The position numbers and the translations under genes are program-made. From assembly GCA_016717725.1 (NCBI GenBank), contig JADKFA010000007.1, positions 1 to 64,000 on the forward strand: DNA of 64,000 nucleotides, given 5' to 3'. Of the stretch, positions 47,357 through 58,016 are shown one piece after another (positions within the stretch are counted from its first letter, which is position 1; each line of letters starts with the position of its first letter). The notes beneath the pieces are model-generated. The model worked only from the letters and a program-made list of their open reading frames with translations, made no database searches and had not been told where the DNA came from. This stretch comes from Bacteroidota bacterium. Its GTDB lineage: Bacteria; Bacteroidota; Bacteroidia; AKYH767-A; OLB10.

Positions 47357-50149
47357 AGTTCAGCTCCAACATAATTTGAAAATACATCAATCGTCCAATC
47401 AGCGGACCTCCATAAACTTCGTAATGTAAATTTTCTAAAATATTTGTACAACCCACTTTGAAAGTGGTTTTGATATCTGGAAATTTCTTGTTGATTTGTG
47501 CATCAAGTATTCCGTAATCTTCAATCTCTCCTGTGAATTGTGGCGATCCTTCAAATAAAAACCCTTGCACATATTTATAATTAAATCCAAAACCCCAGTT
47601 ATTTCCGATTTTATTCTCAATTTCTTGACCTGTAAGTCCAACATTAAATTTGTTTTTCGGAGTATTAAAAGCAGGAATTAAAGGATCAGTAGATCCATGA
47701 CGATCCAATTCATTCCAGGACCAATTTCCATTTAACGTATAGAATTTACCAAAGAAATAACTCATTCCAATGGTGAATCCTGATGTGGTAACACGATCTT
47801 TAGAATTAGTAGCTACTCTGTAAATATTATTTAAATAGGGTTGAGGAAGCCCGGGTACAATACTAATATCAGCACCAAGTTTGTAACCAATAAAATTAGT
47901 ATAACTACTATAGTATGCATTCATGTCAATAAACAACTTTTTGAATAAAGTAGTTCTGTATCCAAATTCAATGGTCTTAACCTCCTCGGGTTTAACAGCG
48001 GATACATTGAAATATTCTAAAGTATCATTGTTTTGATAATTCAAGGAGTTAATGAATGATTGAATAGTAACCAGTGAGTCGTAACCGTTAATGTTGCCGA
48101 TTAAGATAGCCCTTCCAACTTGGTAATATAAATATTGATCAGCAAGTGTTGGATTGCGTATTGCCGAACTTAATGATACTCTTAATGTGTTTTTTTCATC
48201 AGGATTGTAAATAGCCGATAGCGCGGGTGAGAAAAGATAGTCAAAGTTTTGATTCTTATCCATGCGCATCGCTAAATTTAATTTGAGTTTATCATACATT
48301 ATTTTTTATCAACTCCAAAATAAATTCCGTATTCATGGAGTTTGATTTCTCTTCCACTTGTATCTGAAAAAATAGTTCCTCGGGAGGTGGGTAAGTATTG
48401 TCGGAAATTAGCTCCTGTTGTGAATAGAAAGCTATCGATATCAAATTTGTATTCTGCGTGAATATGTGCTAATGCAGATTTGTCAAAAAAACGCGACCCC
48501 CCGCCTGCGAATGTCTCGCGGGAAGTGATGCTAGTAAGGGCAGAATCGAAAGCGACACTGCCAGGAATCAAATAAGCTTGGTTCCCATTGGTGGGTTGTC
48601 CGATTCCATTTGCAAATACTTCTGCATTCCCATGGTACAAAATCAAAGAGTCATAGTAGTTATTTAGTAGAAAAGGATTGATTGATGCTAAATAAGCAGT
48701 GTATAAAATTGAGAATTGCTCTGGAGACATAGGAGGGTTCGTTTGTACTGGAGCTTGGGGATAACCTTGATAGTTGGGTGCATCCAGAAAGAATTTTTTA
48801 TTCAATTCGAACAAATAGTCATCGATCCAATCAGCATTGTCTTTCACTGAGTTTTGTAGGAGTAACGCAGTGAAAAAAGCGTCGTATGATTTACCTGCAT
48901 CTTCGTTCGTATAATAAGCTCGAACAAAAAATTTATTTTCTTTTCTTAATTCTAAGCGGTTTTGAAAAAATTGAATGTCTTTTAAACTATAACGATTATC
49001 TCCCTGATATACCGTAGTACCATATCCAAAATTAGAACTGGCAATTAATTCAGTCTCTTTGGCAATTTTATAATGAACAGCATAATTTAACTTTAAATTA
49101 CGAGTGTTATAATCAACTATGTCCTTTTCAGCATAACCAGTTCTATAAATAACACCTGCACCTGGAAAAATTCTTGGAACACCACTGAAATCTCCCCCCG
49201 AATAATATTCGTCTCCATAAACATTCACAGCATCATAACCACCTGGATTATTAACATTATTTTTTGATTGTGGTGTTGCTGAACGATTATCCGCTTCCCA
49301 ATCGTTAGCAGTGAAATAACAGATGTTGAATTTCATGCCCACTTTGTCTTCGCCCTCTTTGTTTTTTAGTACTGCTGCGTAACGTATGGCGGTTTCGCGT
49401 AAATCCCTAGAACCCGTTTTGTAGCTAAACTCTAATCCTGGCTTTACAAATGGACTCCGAGTGGTCATGCTAATAACCCCGTTAAATGCATTGGGTCCAT
49501 AAAAAGCAGAACTCGCTCCAACCACTAAATCTACCTTTAAGAGGTCCAGTTCAGAGCAACCTAAAAAATTGCCTAATGAAAAATTTAACCCCGGACTTTG
49601 GTTATCTACTCCATCAATAATTTGCAATGAACGTACGGGGGAGGTGCTGTTAAATCCTCTTGTATTAACTACTTTAAATCCTAAACTTGCCGCTGTCACA
49701 TCCACTCCTTTTAATGCGCCAAGTCCATCATAAAAGCTGGCTGCTGGAGTTTGTCGAATAGCAATAATATCCATGGCTTCCACAGTTAAAGCCGATTCCC
49801 GCTGTTTTTCCGTTAACCGCGACTCAACCACACTGACTTCTTTGAGTGCTTTTTGGCTGGAAATAAGAAGAATGGTTAATGGTTCTGTTAAACTATTCAC
49901 TGTTATTTCCTTTGGGTCAAATCCTAAATAAGAAACAATTAATACAATTGGTGTGGCCGAAATTCCTTCCAAAGTGAATTTTCCATCCAGATCAGTTGTA
50001 GTTCCCATATTTCCCCCTTTCACAGCTATGGTGGCTCCAATTAAGGCTTCTTTAGTTTTGCTATCCTTCACCACCCCTCTAAGCGATTGTCCATAGCTAA
50101 CGAGAGAGAATGAAAGGATAAAAAATAGGATGAGCGTGGTTTTAAACAT
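47355..50149 (-). CDS. TonB-dependent outer-membrane receptor (frameshifted)
   Basis: About 931 residues after reconstruction. A signal peptide (MFKTTLILFFILSFSLVSYG) is followed by a carboxypeptidase-regulatory-like domain (residues 22-105; GVVKDSKTKEALIGATIAVK). The plug domain comes next (about 115-235; GFKVVNTRGFNSTSPVRSLQ and YGPNAFNGVISMTTRSP), then the 22-strand barrel. The last residues (YFQIMLELN) suit an outer-membrane barrel. The break is at the T6 run 48302-48307: as T7, GVDKKIMYDKLKL joins the two parts. No SusD-like partner follows, so it is not a typical Sus pair; the substrate (metal complex, peptide or other) is unknown. A TATTTTTG box lies upstream. Confidence 0.9.
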
Positions 50150-50176
50150 ATTCTTCTGCTTTTAATCGGATAGGAG

Positions 50177-50184
50177 CAAAAATA
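50177..50184 (-). promoter_or_regulatory. -7 box TATTTTTG for the TonB receptor
   Basis: A perfect TAnnTTTG match on the minus strand, 27 bases before ATG 50149. No TTG stands at the usual distance upstream. Confidence 0.5.
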
Positions 50185-50293
50185 TTAATTTGGTTTTTAG
50201 CGTTTACGATGATGTGAAAGTACAAAATCCTATCTATCTAAATTAATTGACCCAAAACTAGAAATGAACAAGAAGAATTTGCATTTTTGTAAC

Positions 50294-51010
50294 ATGAATA
50301 AAATAATTGTTGGAATTCTGTTTTTGATTTTGCCCTTTCAAGGAATGGGTCAATGGAAAAATTTCCAGGTCTTTAAGGGTGATACCATCAATCGTGTCGA
50401 TATGAAGGGGCTTAAACAAGGGGTTTGGAAAAAGTATTACCGAAATAATACCTTGTGCTCTGAAACTGTGTTTATTAATAATAAGCCATCGGGTACTTCT
50501 CGTACATGGTATGAAAGCGGAAAATTAAAGGCAGAAGTGTTTTTTGAGAAGGATCAATTACATGGTAAAGGACTGTCTTATTATGAGTCGGGAAAAGTGC
50601 TTGCCAAAGGCAATTATTATGATTTAAAAAAGGATTCCACCTGGATTTTTTATGGGGAAAATGATTCGGTAAAAGCTATCGAAATTTATAAAAAAGGTGA
50701 GGCTACTGGGACGTGGAAAGTGTTTTATGAGGATGGTAATATTGCGGAATTTAAGAATTACATGAAGGGGAAAAGAGAAGGTCTTTATCAACAATTTAAT
50801 GAAGTGGGTAAGGTGATTTTCGAGATGCATTATAAGGCCGATAAAGAGCATGGTCAGGTGAAAATTTATTACGGCAATGGCAACTTACGTGAAACAGGTG
50901 TTTATAAAAATGGAGTAAAGGAAGGTCCATGGATGGAATACGATATGGAGAGTAAAGTCATTAAGAAAGAAGTCTATAAGAAGGGTTTTTTGCAAAGTAG
51001 TCCCAAATGA
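50294..51010 (+). CDS. Exported YwqK-family (MORN_2-repeat) protein
   Basis: The 238-residue protein starts at ATG 50294 with a signal peptide (MNKIIVGILFLILPFQGMGQ); an in-frame ATG at 50264 adds ten residues that spoil it. The body is eight or more MORN-type repeats of about 23 residues with the pattern G-x-W-x-x-Y-x-x-x-G-x-L, for example KQGVWKKYYRNNTL and ATGTWKVFYEDGNI. The family is often labelled toxin-antitoxin YwqK antitoxin, but nothing resembling a toxin is adjacent, so I would not infer a toxin-antitoxin role. It is probably periplasmic or outer-membrane associated. A near-match CATTTTTG sits at 50282-50289. Confidence 0.85.
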   Translation: MNKIIVGILFLILPFQGMGQWKNFQVFKGDTINRVDMKGLKQGVWKKYYRNNTLCSETVFINNKPSGTSRTWYESGKLKAEVFFEKDQLHGKGLSYYESGKVLAKGNYYDLKKDSTWIFYGENDSVKAIEIYKKGEATGTWKVFYEDGNIAEFKNYMKGKREGLYQQFNEVGKVIFEMHYKADKEHGQVKIYYGNGNLRETGVYKNGVKEGPWMEYDMESKVIKKEVYKKGFLQSSPK

Positions 51011-51096
51011 ATTTGTTGATAAATTAGATTTTTCTATGTTTTTCAATCCGCTTTTTTTAATATTTTTCAAAGGAATTAAATAAAATCTGAAGCCTT

Positions 51097-54000
51097 ATGG
51101 AGAAGAAGTTTGAACTGAACGAAACGGTATCGTTGAGCAATGAAGTAAATACTAGTAAGCAATATTTAATTTCTGGTTTTGAATTGGATTTAGATTCTCT
51201 CATTATTCATATTGATCAAGCCCATATTGATATGTTAAATACAATGGGTTTTGATGAGGTACCCGAAAGTTTGCATCTTCTGGAGTACGTTGAACGATTT
51301 TTCCATCAGAATGAGATGGAGAAAATTCAAAAACGTATAGCTTATGCTAACGAGCGTCGTGATGATCCTGAATACTACGATCGCATGGAAGTTCAATTAT
51401 TGGATAAATCTGGAAATATTTGTTGTTGTATCATTAACACTTGGAGTTTAAGACCAGGAGTAATTAAAGGCGTTGGTCAGAATATTACGGATTTAAAGGG
51501 AGTAAAGGAAATTATTACGGATCAAACCGCTTCCTTGAATGCTGTAATTGAAAGTACAGATGAAATTGTTTTTATAGTGAAATGCAACGGAGATTTAATG
51601 TTGTTTAATAATCATTTTAAAACAATGATGAATAATTTTTTTGATATTGACATTTTCTCAGGAATGAATATTCTTCCCGAACTTCCTGATTCAATTAAGG
51701 AGCAATGGGCATCTTTAATTCAAAATGGTTGCATGGGGAATAAGCAAACTTCGGAATTGTCAATCTTAAAAGAGGATATGTTTCATTTTGAAATTTCTGC
51801 AAACCCTATCTTAGTTAATGAAGAAGTGAATGCTGTTTCGTTTTTTATTAAGGATGTAACCGAAAAGTGGCGAATGAGTACTTGGGAATCTATTGAAAAT
51901 GGAGTTTTTGAGCAGCTGAGTAGAAATGATGGCATGAAATGCGTTTTTGATTCATTGTTAAATGGGGTGAAAAGGATTTGTCCTGCTATGCTTGGTTATG
52001 TTACTAAAAAGAATGATACCGATATGGAATTGGTATGGGTAAGTCACCCTTCTCTTTCCGAAAACTATATCAATAAAATTCCATTCATTCCAATCGGACC
52101 TTTAAATGGTTCTTGTGGCTTGGCCGCTTATTCGATGCAACCTGTATATATTTCAAATATTCGTGAATTTGAATGTTGGGAACCTTATCGTGATATCACC
52201 TTACTCCAAGGATTTCAAGCTTGTCATTCTTTTCCAGTTTTAAGTAAGGAGGGAATGGTGTTGGGTACCTTGGGTGCTTATTTTAAGGAGATACATGAAT
52301 TGTCTGATTTTGAAATTTCCTTGTTTAAAAGAGCAGTGAATATGGCTAGTGTTATACTTGAAAAGTTTTCATTTGAAAATGAAGTGTACGCTAAAAGCAA
52401 ACAATTAGAAGAACTCGGTTATTCTATTCCAGGAGTGATGTATATTGTAAAAATGGATGCGGATGGTAATCGGAAGTTTGAATTTGTGAGTGAAAGAGTT
52501 GGTGAATTCATGAAGGTTTCAAAGCAAACAGCTTTAGATTCTTATTCAAGTATTGTGTCCAATATTGCAGAGGATGATAAACTCATCTTTCAAGAAAAAT
52601 TAAAAGTCTCTCTCGATACCCGACAGCCACTTAATACAGAGTTTCGATTGCGTTCGGATGTGAATCCTGAATTCCATTGTTTTAACTTGCAATCCGTTAA
52701 TCGCTATAATGAAGATGGGTCTGTTATTACTTATGGTTCCATTTATGATATTACGTTTCAAAAGAAAGTGGAATTGGAGTTGAAAAAACAGCAAAAGGAA
52801 ATGAAATCCTTGATTAAATGTTTGGATGAAGTGGTTTATGTGTTGGATGAGAATGATGTTTTTTTAGATGTATTTGCTGAGGATGAAACTTGGTTATTTA
52901 AAGATAAGAAGAGTCTTGTAGGAAAGAAATTTGCTGATGTTTTGGATCATCATGTTTGTGATTTATATCTGGAGGCTAAAATAGAGTTGTTGGAAAAACA
53001 TGAGTCAGAAAATTTCAGTATGCTTTTTGTTAGAAATGGTGAAGAATTGAATTTTTGCTCTCCGATTAATTCAGGTAAATAAGTCATCACAATTAATCTT
53101 TACAGCGAGGAATTTTACTGCTGATTTAAGAACCATTGAAGTTAATAAAAAGTTAAGCAAAATTATTGATGAAGCATCGGATTATGCTCGTTCGGTTCTT
53201 TTGAGTTTAATTTTATTACGAAGGAAGTTTTTGGTCGAAAAGTATTTTTAATATTCTGGGTTGGAAAGATGAACTTTCTCCAACAGATTTGTATCTAAAG
53301 TATAAAGAAGCTGTTCATCCAGATGATGCTACAGTGTTTTTCGATCTGTTGAATAGTGTTTCTGATGTTAGCCAAGGGTTTTAATACGAGCTTAGAATTA
53401 AACATGCGGATGGAAATTATATTTGGTTTCAAACTAAAGTAAAATTAGATAGTTCTGCTGATGGTTCACCTGCGTATTTGCAAGGAATAACATTTGATAT
53501 TACTAAAAGGAAATCTTATGAATTGGTGATGCAGCAAAAAAATAGTTTGTATGAAGCTATTTCATTGTTGTCGCAGGAATTGTTTACTGATTCGGCTATT
53601 CTAAGTACAGTTGAAAAAATTCTTCCAAAAATAGGTGCAGCTTCTGAAGTAAATAGAGTGTATATTTTTAAGAACCATCCTATCGAAGATGATGGAGTGT
53701 TGCGATTTTCTCAAATCCTAGAGTGGAATGATGGACTTTTTCCAGCGCAAATTGATAATGAGTTAATGATTAATTGTTCTTATGAAGAAGTTGGATTTGG
53801 TAGATGGATCGATGTCTTAAGTAAAGGCGAATCAATTGTGAGTAATATTTCTGAATTCCCTCAAGCTGAACAAGAAATTTTGAAGGCTCAGGATGTTGTT
53901 ACGATGGCTGTCGTTCCAATTTTTGTGGGGGATGAATGGTGGGGGTTTTTAGGCTTGGATGAATGTAAGGGACCTCGAACTTGGGACCGTGGTGTCGTTG

Positions 54001-55090
54001 AACTCATTGAAAGTATTTCACGACTTATTGGATTGGCATTAATGCGCAAACAAGAGAATTCAACGTTGACCGAAAATAAAGCTAAGTACAAGGCTGCCTT
54101 TGAAACCATGAATGAAGCTATGATTATTACGGATAGTGATGGAGTTCATATTAATTCGAATGAAGCAGCAAAGAAATTATTAGGTATTGAAGAAGGACAA
54201 AGAGTAGGAGTGTGTGCGGTATTAAGGCAAAATGGAAATGTGTTGATTCATCCTGATGGAAGTGAATTTACTGAAGATGAATATCCAATCAATAGAGTGA
54301 CGAAGAAGAACGAAATGGTGAAGAATGAAGTAATAGGAGTGAAAAATGTAAGTAATGAGGTGAATTGGATTTCTTTAAATGCAACTCCTCTTTATGATTC
54401 TACTAACCACGTATTAACCGGATCGATGCTTGTGATTTCTGATGTGGGTGAAAAAATACGTTTAACTGAAAAACTAGAGGAAAGTAAATCTCAAATGCAT
54501 ATGTTGGAAAAGAAAATTCCAAACGATATCGCAACTAGTTTGGATTTAGTAACGCAAATGATGCACTTGCAAAAGCAGTTTATTACTGATGAAAATGCGC
54601 AACTTGTTTTAGACGAAAGCACCAGCCGAATTCAAACCCTTAAGCAATTGCATCTTTTTTCAGCTAAAGACAATGGATCTGAATTTTTAAGAACAGAATC
54701 TTTCTTTAATGCAACGATAAAAAAAATGATGGAGGAAGGAAATGAGAAAGGCATTTCCTTGAATTTAAACTTGGATGCTAACGATATTTTGTTGCCCATT
54801 AGTAAAGCATTGCCTTTTTGTTTAATGGTGAATGAGATTTTGTCAAACTGTAGTCGACATGCATTCACAGGGAAATTGACTGGCGATATTTCTATAGCGT
54901 TCAAAAAGCAAGGTGATTATTTTATCCTTGAGGTAAGTGATAACGGTAAGGGATTACCGAAAAACTTCGATTGGGAGAGGTCAAACACATTCGGCTTCCG
55001 CTTGATTCAAAAATTACTCGTTCAATTGAAGGCGCAGCTACAGTTACGAACGATAAAGGTTGTAAGATGATGGTCACTTTCCCGAGTTAA
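51097..55090 (+). CDS. Multi-PAS/GAF sensor histidine kinase-like protein (frameshifted, in-frame stop)
   Basis: About 1,330 residues after reconstruction. There is no signal peptide or membrane helix, so it is a cytoplasmic sensor. In order: PAS-like regions (1-260), a GAF domain (about 275-430; GPLNGSCGLAAYSMQPVYIS), PAS domains (430-740), a PAS_3 domain across the broken stretch (53230-53500; FNILGWKDELSPTDLYLKYK), a second GAF (about 810-970), a PAS, and a HisKA_2/HATPase unit. The ATPase keeps NEILSNCSRHAF and DNGKGLP. Where HisKA_2 kinases have EIHHRVKNNL, this has EKKIPNDIATSL, lacking the His. Breaks: frame lost near 53080-53220, TAA at 53382-53384 in frame (Gln CAA likely), and a lost base near 55031, after which GAATVTNDKGCKMMVTFPS ends at 55090. 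Confidence 0.8.
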
Positions 55091-55286
55091 TTTTGAAAAT
55101 TAATGAATTTGAAAATTTGAAAATGTTGTGATGCAGATGTATATTTATGAATTGCATATTACTCGGGAATCCCAATTTATCATCCTAATAGCTATCGGCA
55201 CACCAAATCTCCAAAATTCCAAAATCTCCCAATCTCCGATTCTCCGACTCTCCAATCCAACAATCCATCACCAATCCACCAATTGC
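55091..55286. other. Intergenic region with octad tract
   Basis: No gene is supported. A degraded CGATAGCTATCG copy lies at 55185-55199. From 55203 to 55284 come loose 7-9 base units beginning CCAA, CCGA or CCAAT, ending 2 bases before the nifU-like stop codon. Confidence 0.65.
55203..55284. repeat. Loose CCAAATCT/CCGATTCT octad tract
   Basis: About ten C/T/A-rich units of 7-9 bases, such as CCAAATCT, CCAAAATT, CCGATTCT, CCGACTCT and CCAATCCA. Less regular than the other tracts, but again placed at the 3' end of a leftward gene. Confidence 0.6.
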
Positions 55287-55532
55287 CTACGCAATTGCTT
55301 CCACCGATTTAATCCCCGGAACTGCTTTAATTAAAGATTGTTCTATTCCCGCTTTCAACGTCATCGCACTCATAGAACACGAGCTACAGGCTCCTTCTAA
55401 TCGTACTCTCACAATGAGATCGTCGGTGAGTTCTACAAAACTTACATTTCCATTGTCAGCTTCTAAATAAGGTCGCAGTTGAGCTAGCGTATCTTCAATT
55501 CGTAAAATGAGTTCACTCTTATTCGTGTTCAT
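55287..55532 (-). CDS. NifU-like iron-sulfur scaffold (NifU C-terminal domain)
   Basis: The 81-residue protein is a stand-alone NifU C-terminal (Nfu) domain. It shows LRPYLEADNGNVSFVEL and the cluster-binding Cys pair GACSSCSMSAMTLKAGIE (C-x-x-C). It carries 4Fe-4S clusters to target proteins in the cytoplasm. It lies 51 bp downstream of the mrp gene on the same strand, so it is probably co-transcribed with that other iron-sulfur carrier. It is intact, although its neighbours are not. Confidence 0.93.
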   Translation of the reverse strand: MNTNKSELILRIEDTLAQLRPYLEADNGNVSFVELTDDLIVRVRLEGACSSCSMSAMTLKAGIEQSLIKAVPGIKSVEAIA

Positions 55533-55562
55533 TAGTTGTTTTCTGGTTTTTGTAATTTGTGT

Positions 55563-55578
55563 TCGCGAAGCTTCGCGA
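55563..55578. repeat. TCGCGA palindrome (TCGCGAAGCTTCGCGA)
   Basis: A perfect 16-base palindrome in the 51-bp gap between mrp and nifU. It is the most symmetric copy of the dispersed family and could form a small intercistronic hairpin. Confidence 0.75.
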
Positions 55579-55583
55579 GGTGC

Positions 55584-56643
55584 TTACTTGGCATTTCGGA
55601 TCGCCACTTGTTGCGCTACGTTACCCGCTAAAGTTAAGAATGCTAATGCTGCTGGGTGTTGCATATCGTTAACAATAGGAGTACCCATATCTCCGCCTTC
55701 ACAAATGCTTTGTACGAGCGGAATCTCTCCTAAAAATGGAACATTCAGTTCTTCTGCTAATAATTTACAACCTCCATTTCCAAAGATGTAATATTTGTTA
55801 TTGGGTAATTCCTTTGGTGTGAAGTAAGCCATGTTTTCTACCAATCCTAATATGGAACTTTAATGGATTCCATCTGGAACATCGCTATCCCTTTTTGCAT
55901 CGGCTAAGGCAACGAGCTGCGGTGTGAAACAATCACTACTCCGGTTACCGGAACAGTTCCCTAAGGTTAAATGAATATCACTTGTGCCCGGAGGTAAGTC
56001 GATGAACATATAATCTAATTCTCCCCAATCCGCATCGTTGAACAACTGTTGTAATGCTTTTGATGCCATTGGACCTCTCCACACAATGGCTTGTGAAGGA
56101 TCGGCTAAAAATCCAATGGATAATAATTTCACACCGTATTTTTCAACGGGGATCATATATTGTCTTCCGTTTCTTTCGTTGATGAATAAGCGTTCGTTTT
56201 CAACACCGAACATAATGGGTTGTGATGGACCAAAAATATCAGCATCAATCAATCCTACTTTGGCTCCCGTTTGAGCCATAGCCACTGCTAAATTGGCTGC
56301 CACCGTCGATTTTCCCACACCACCTTTACCAGATGCTACGGCAATGATATTTCGAACGCCAGGTAAAAATTCTTGTGTAGAAGGACGCTTAGTGGTAACA
56401 CTTGCTGTCATGTTAATGTTCACTTCAGCTTCTTCATCCACCATATGTATAATCGCATTACGGCAAAGCGTTTGCAATAAATTCTTTCATTGGACATGCT
56501 GGTGTTGTGAGCTCCACAGTGAAACTTACTTTTTTCCCATCTACTTCAACATCTTTAATCATGTTTAAGGTTACCAAATCTTTTTTCAAATCCGGATCAT
56601 CAACATGGCTTAAAGCCTCTAGCACTTGTTCTTTCGTAATCAT
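55584..56643 (-). CDS. apbC: Mrp/NBP35-family Fe-S carrier ATPase (frameshifted)
   Basis: About 353 residues after reconstruction. An N-terminal MIP18/DUF59 domain (residues 1-85; ALSHVDDPDLKKDLVTLNMI and TTPACPMKEF) is followed by the P-loop ATPase domain. Signature motifs are VASGKGGVGKSTVAANLAVA, DADIFGPSQP, WRGPMASKALQQ and MFIDLPPGTSD. The C-terminal part has GLVENMAYFTPKELPNNKYY and lacks the C-x-x-C pair, as is usual in Bacteroidota Mrp. Frames break near 56465, 55965, 55920 (opposite shifts that cancel), 55900 and 55855. So many breaks in a housekeeping gene point to poor sequence rather than decay. It acts with the downstream NifU-like protein in cluster delivery. Confidence 0.88.
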
Positions 56644-56678
56644 ATTTTTTACACTTTCCGCTTATTGTAATCAGGTAG

Positions 56679-56686
56679 CAAAGTTA
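56679..56686 (-). promoter_or_regulatory. -7 box TAACTTTG for mrp-nifU
   Basis: A perfect TAnnTTTG match on the minus strand, 35 bases before ATG 56643. No TTG is at the usual upstream distance. Confidence 0.5.
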
Positions 56687-56845
56687 GAAATATAGACTTG
56701 ATTCTAAGCTAAAATAACCTGCTTATAATCATGAAATAAAATTATTATCTTTATGACTATCAATTTCTTATAAATTTTACATTTTAATATATTTGAAAAT
56801 CCAAAACTTTATTTACATTTGATTTGTATTTTAATTTATTCTCTT

Positions 56846-56956
56846 ATGAGACCTTTCATTACTTTTTTATTAGTTCTTTTCAATTTGCCTCAGGTAGAGG
56901 CTCAGATAAATATAATTATACTTCACATACACAATTCCAATTGGATATTGATTTAG
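56846..56956 (+). pseudogene. Remnant of a secreted-protein gene (signal peptide only)
   Basis: ATG 56846 opens a 36-codon frame with a convincing signal peptide (MRPFITFLLVLFNLPQVEAQ) and then only 16 residues to TAG. No longer frame continues within the 30 bases before the next gene. It could be the 5' end of a lost or badly read secreted-protein gene, or a short exported peptide. Confidence 0.4.
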
Positions 56957-56985
56957 GAATCTATTATAGATAAAGAAATAAAGCA

Positions 56986-58006
56986 ATGATGATAAAAATA
57001 AACTCGATAAAGAAGAAGTTAAACAATTTAAGATATTTTAATTTCTTTAGAGTAATACTTCTTGTATTGTTTATGCCATTAAGTGTAAATTCACAAATAA
57101 ATTTAATTCCAAATAATTCGTTTGAAGATACAGTAAATTGCCGTGTTAATCTTAGTGGAATGTATGGAGAACAAATTTACGCTTTGACCGATTGGTTTCC
57201 TGCAGCTGAATCACCAGATTATCTTAATTCTTGTTCAAACAATCAAGCAAACGTTCTAGTGGAGGTTTCGGTTATCAAAATGCAAGAAGTGGTCAAGCTT
57301 ATGTTGGATTTTATACAATTATACAGAATAGTTCCCTACCAAATTATAGGGAGTATGTAGGCGTTCAGTTAAATCAAGCGTTGTCTGTTGGGACCAAATA
57401 TTATTTCCAGGGTTATATTGCTGCTACTTATGGTGGAATACAGAATATACGATATTTTTCCAATAACATAGGAGTATTTTTATCAAAAAATTATTTTGAA
57501 TCTCAACAAAATCCATTTTTTTCCAAACAATAATCCCACTGGAAATTTTGATTCAGTTTTAACAGATACAACTAATTGGGTCCTTTTTCAATTTTCATTT
57601 TGCAGATAGTGCATATGAATATTTATACCTTGGCAATTTTTATGATAATTTAAATACTGACTCAATTTTACCCTTTGGATTCACATCTGGTCAAGGTGCC
57701 TATTATTTTATGGACGATTTATGTTTATCTACCGATTCCAATTTTTGTGAAACCATTTTATCAATAAATAATCAACAAGAAAACCCATTTATAATATATC
57801 CAAACCCAACAACTAGCCACTTGTTTTTAAAAAATGTTAAGCAATCTCAAATGCTTTTTATTTATGATTTAATAGGGAGGCAAATATTTTCACACTACTT
57901 AAAAAGGGAAGATTCAATTTAAATATAAAGTAATTTACCTGCAGGAAATTATTTTATTAAAATGGAGAATCCTAAATTTAAATCAATAATATTTCAAAAA
58001 CTTTAA
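56986..58006 (+). CDS. T9SS secreted protein, 'SFEDTVNC' type (frameshifted)
   Basis: About 340 residues after reconstruction. The N-terminus has a basic start and a hydrophobic export segment ending PLSVNSQ. The mature part begins NLIPNNSFEDTVNC, followed by LTDWFPAAESPDYLNSCSNN, the opening I associate with a common family of Bacteroidota secreted jelly-roll proteins. GGFGYQNARSGQAYVGFYTI and YVGVQLNQALSVGTKYYFQG fit that fold. The T9SS type A domain closes it (NPFIIYPNPTTSHLFLKNV, AGNYFIKMENPKFKSIIF). Frames break near 57245, 57530, 57595 and 57920. The function is unknown. Confidence 0.75.
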
Positions 58007-58016
58007 AATTAAAATT

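Noticed and set aside
47355..50149. SusC of a polysaccharide utilisation locus
   Set aside because: No SusD-like lipoprotein or glycoside hydrolase gene is adjacent; the next gene on this strand is more than 4 kb away on the other side.
50294..51010. Toxin-antitoxin locus at the YwqK-family gene
   Set aside because: The family label mentions antitoxin, but this copy is exported, is built of MORN-type repeats, and has no toxin-like neighbour.
55507..55791. Rightward open frame across mrp/nifU
   Set aside because: It is the complement of the Mrp C-terminal region; its Cys/Ala-rich composition comes from the opposite coding strand.
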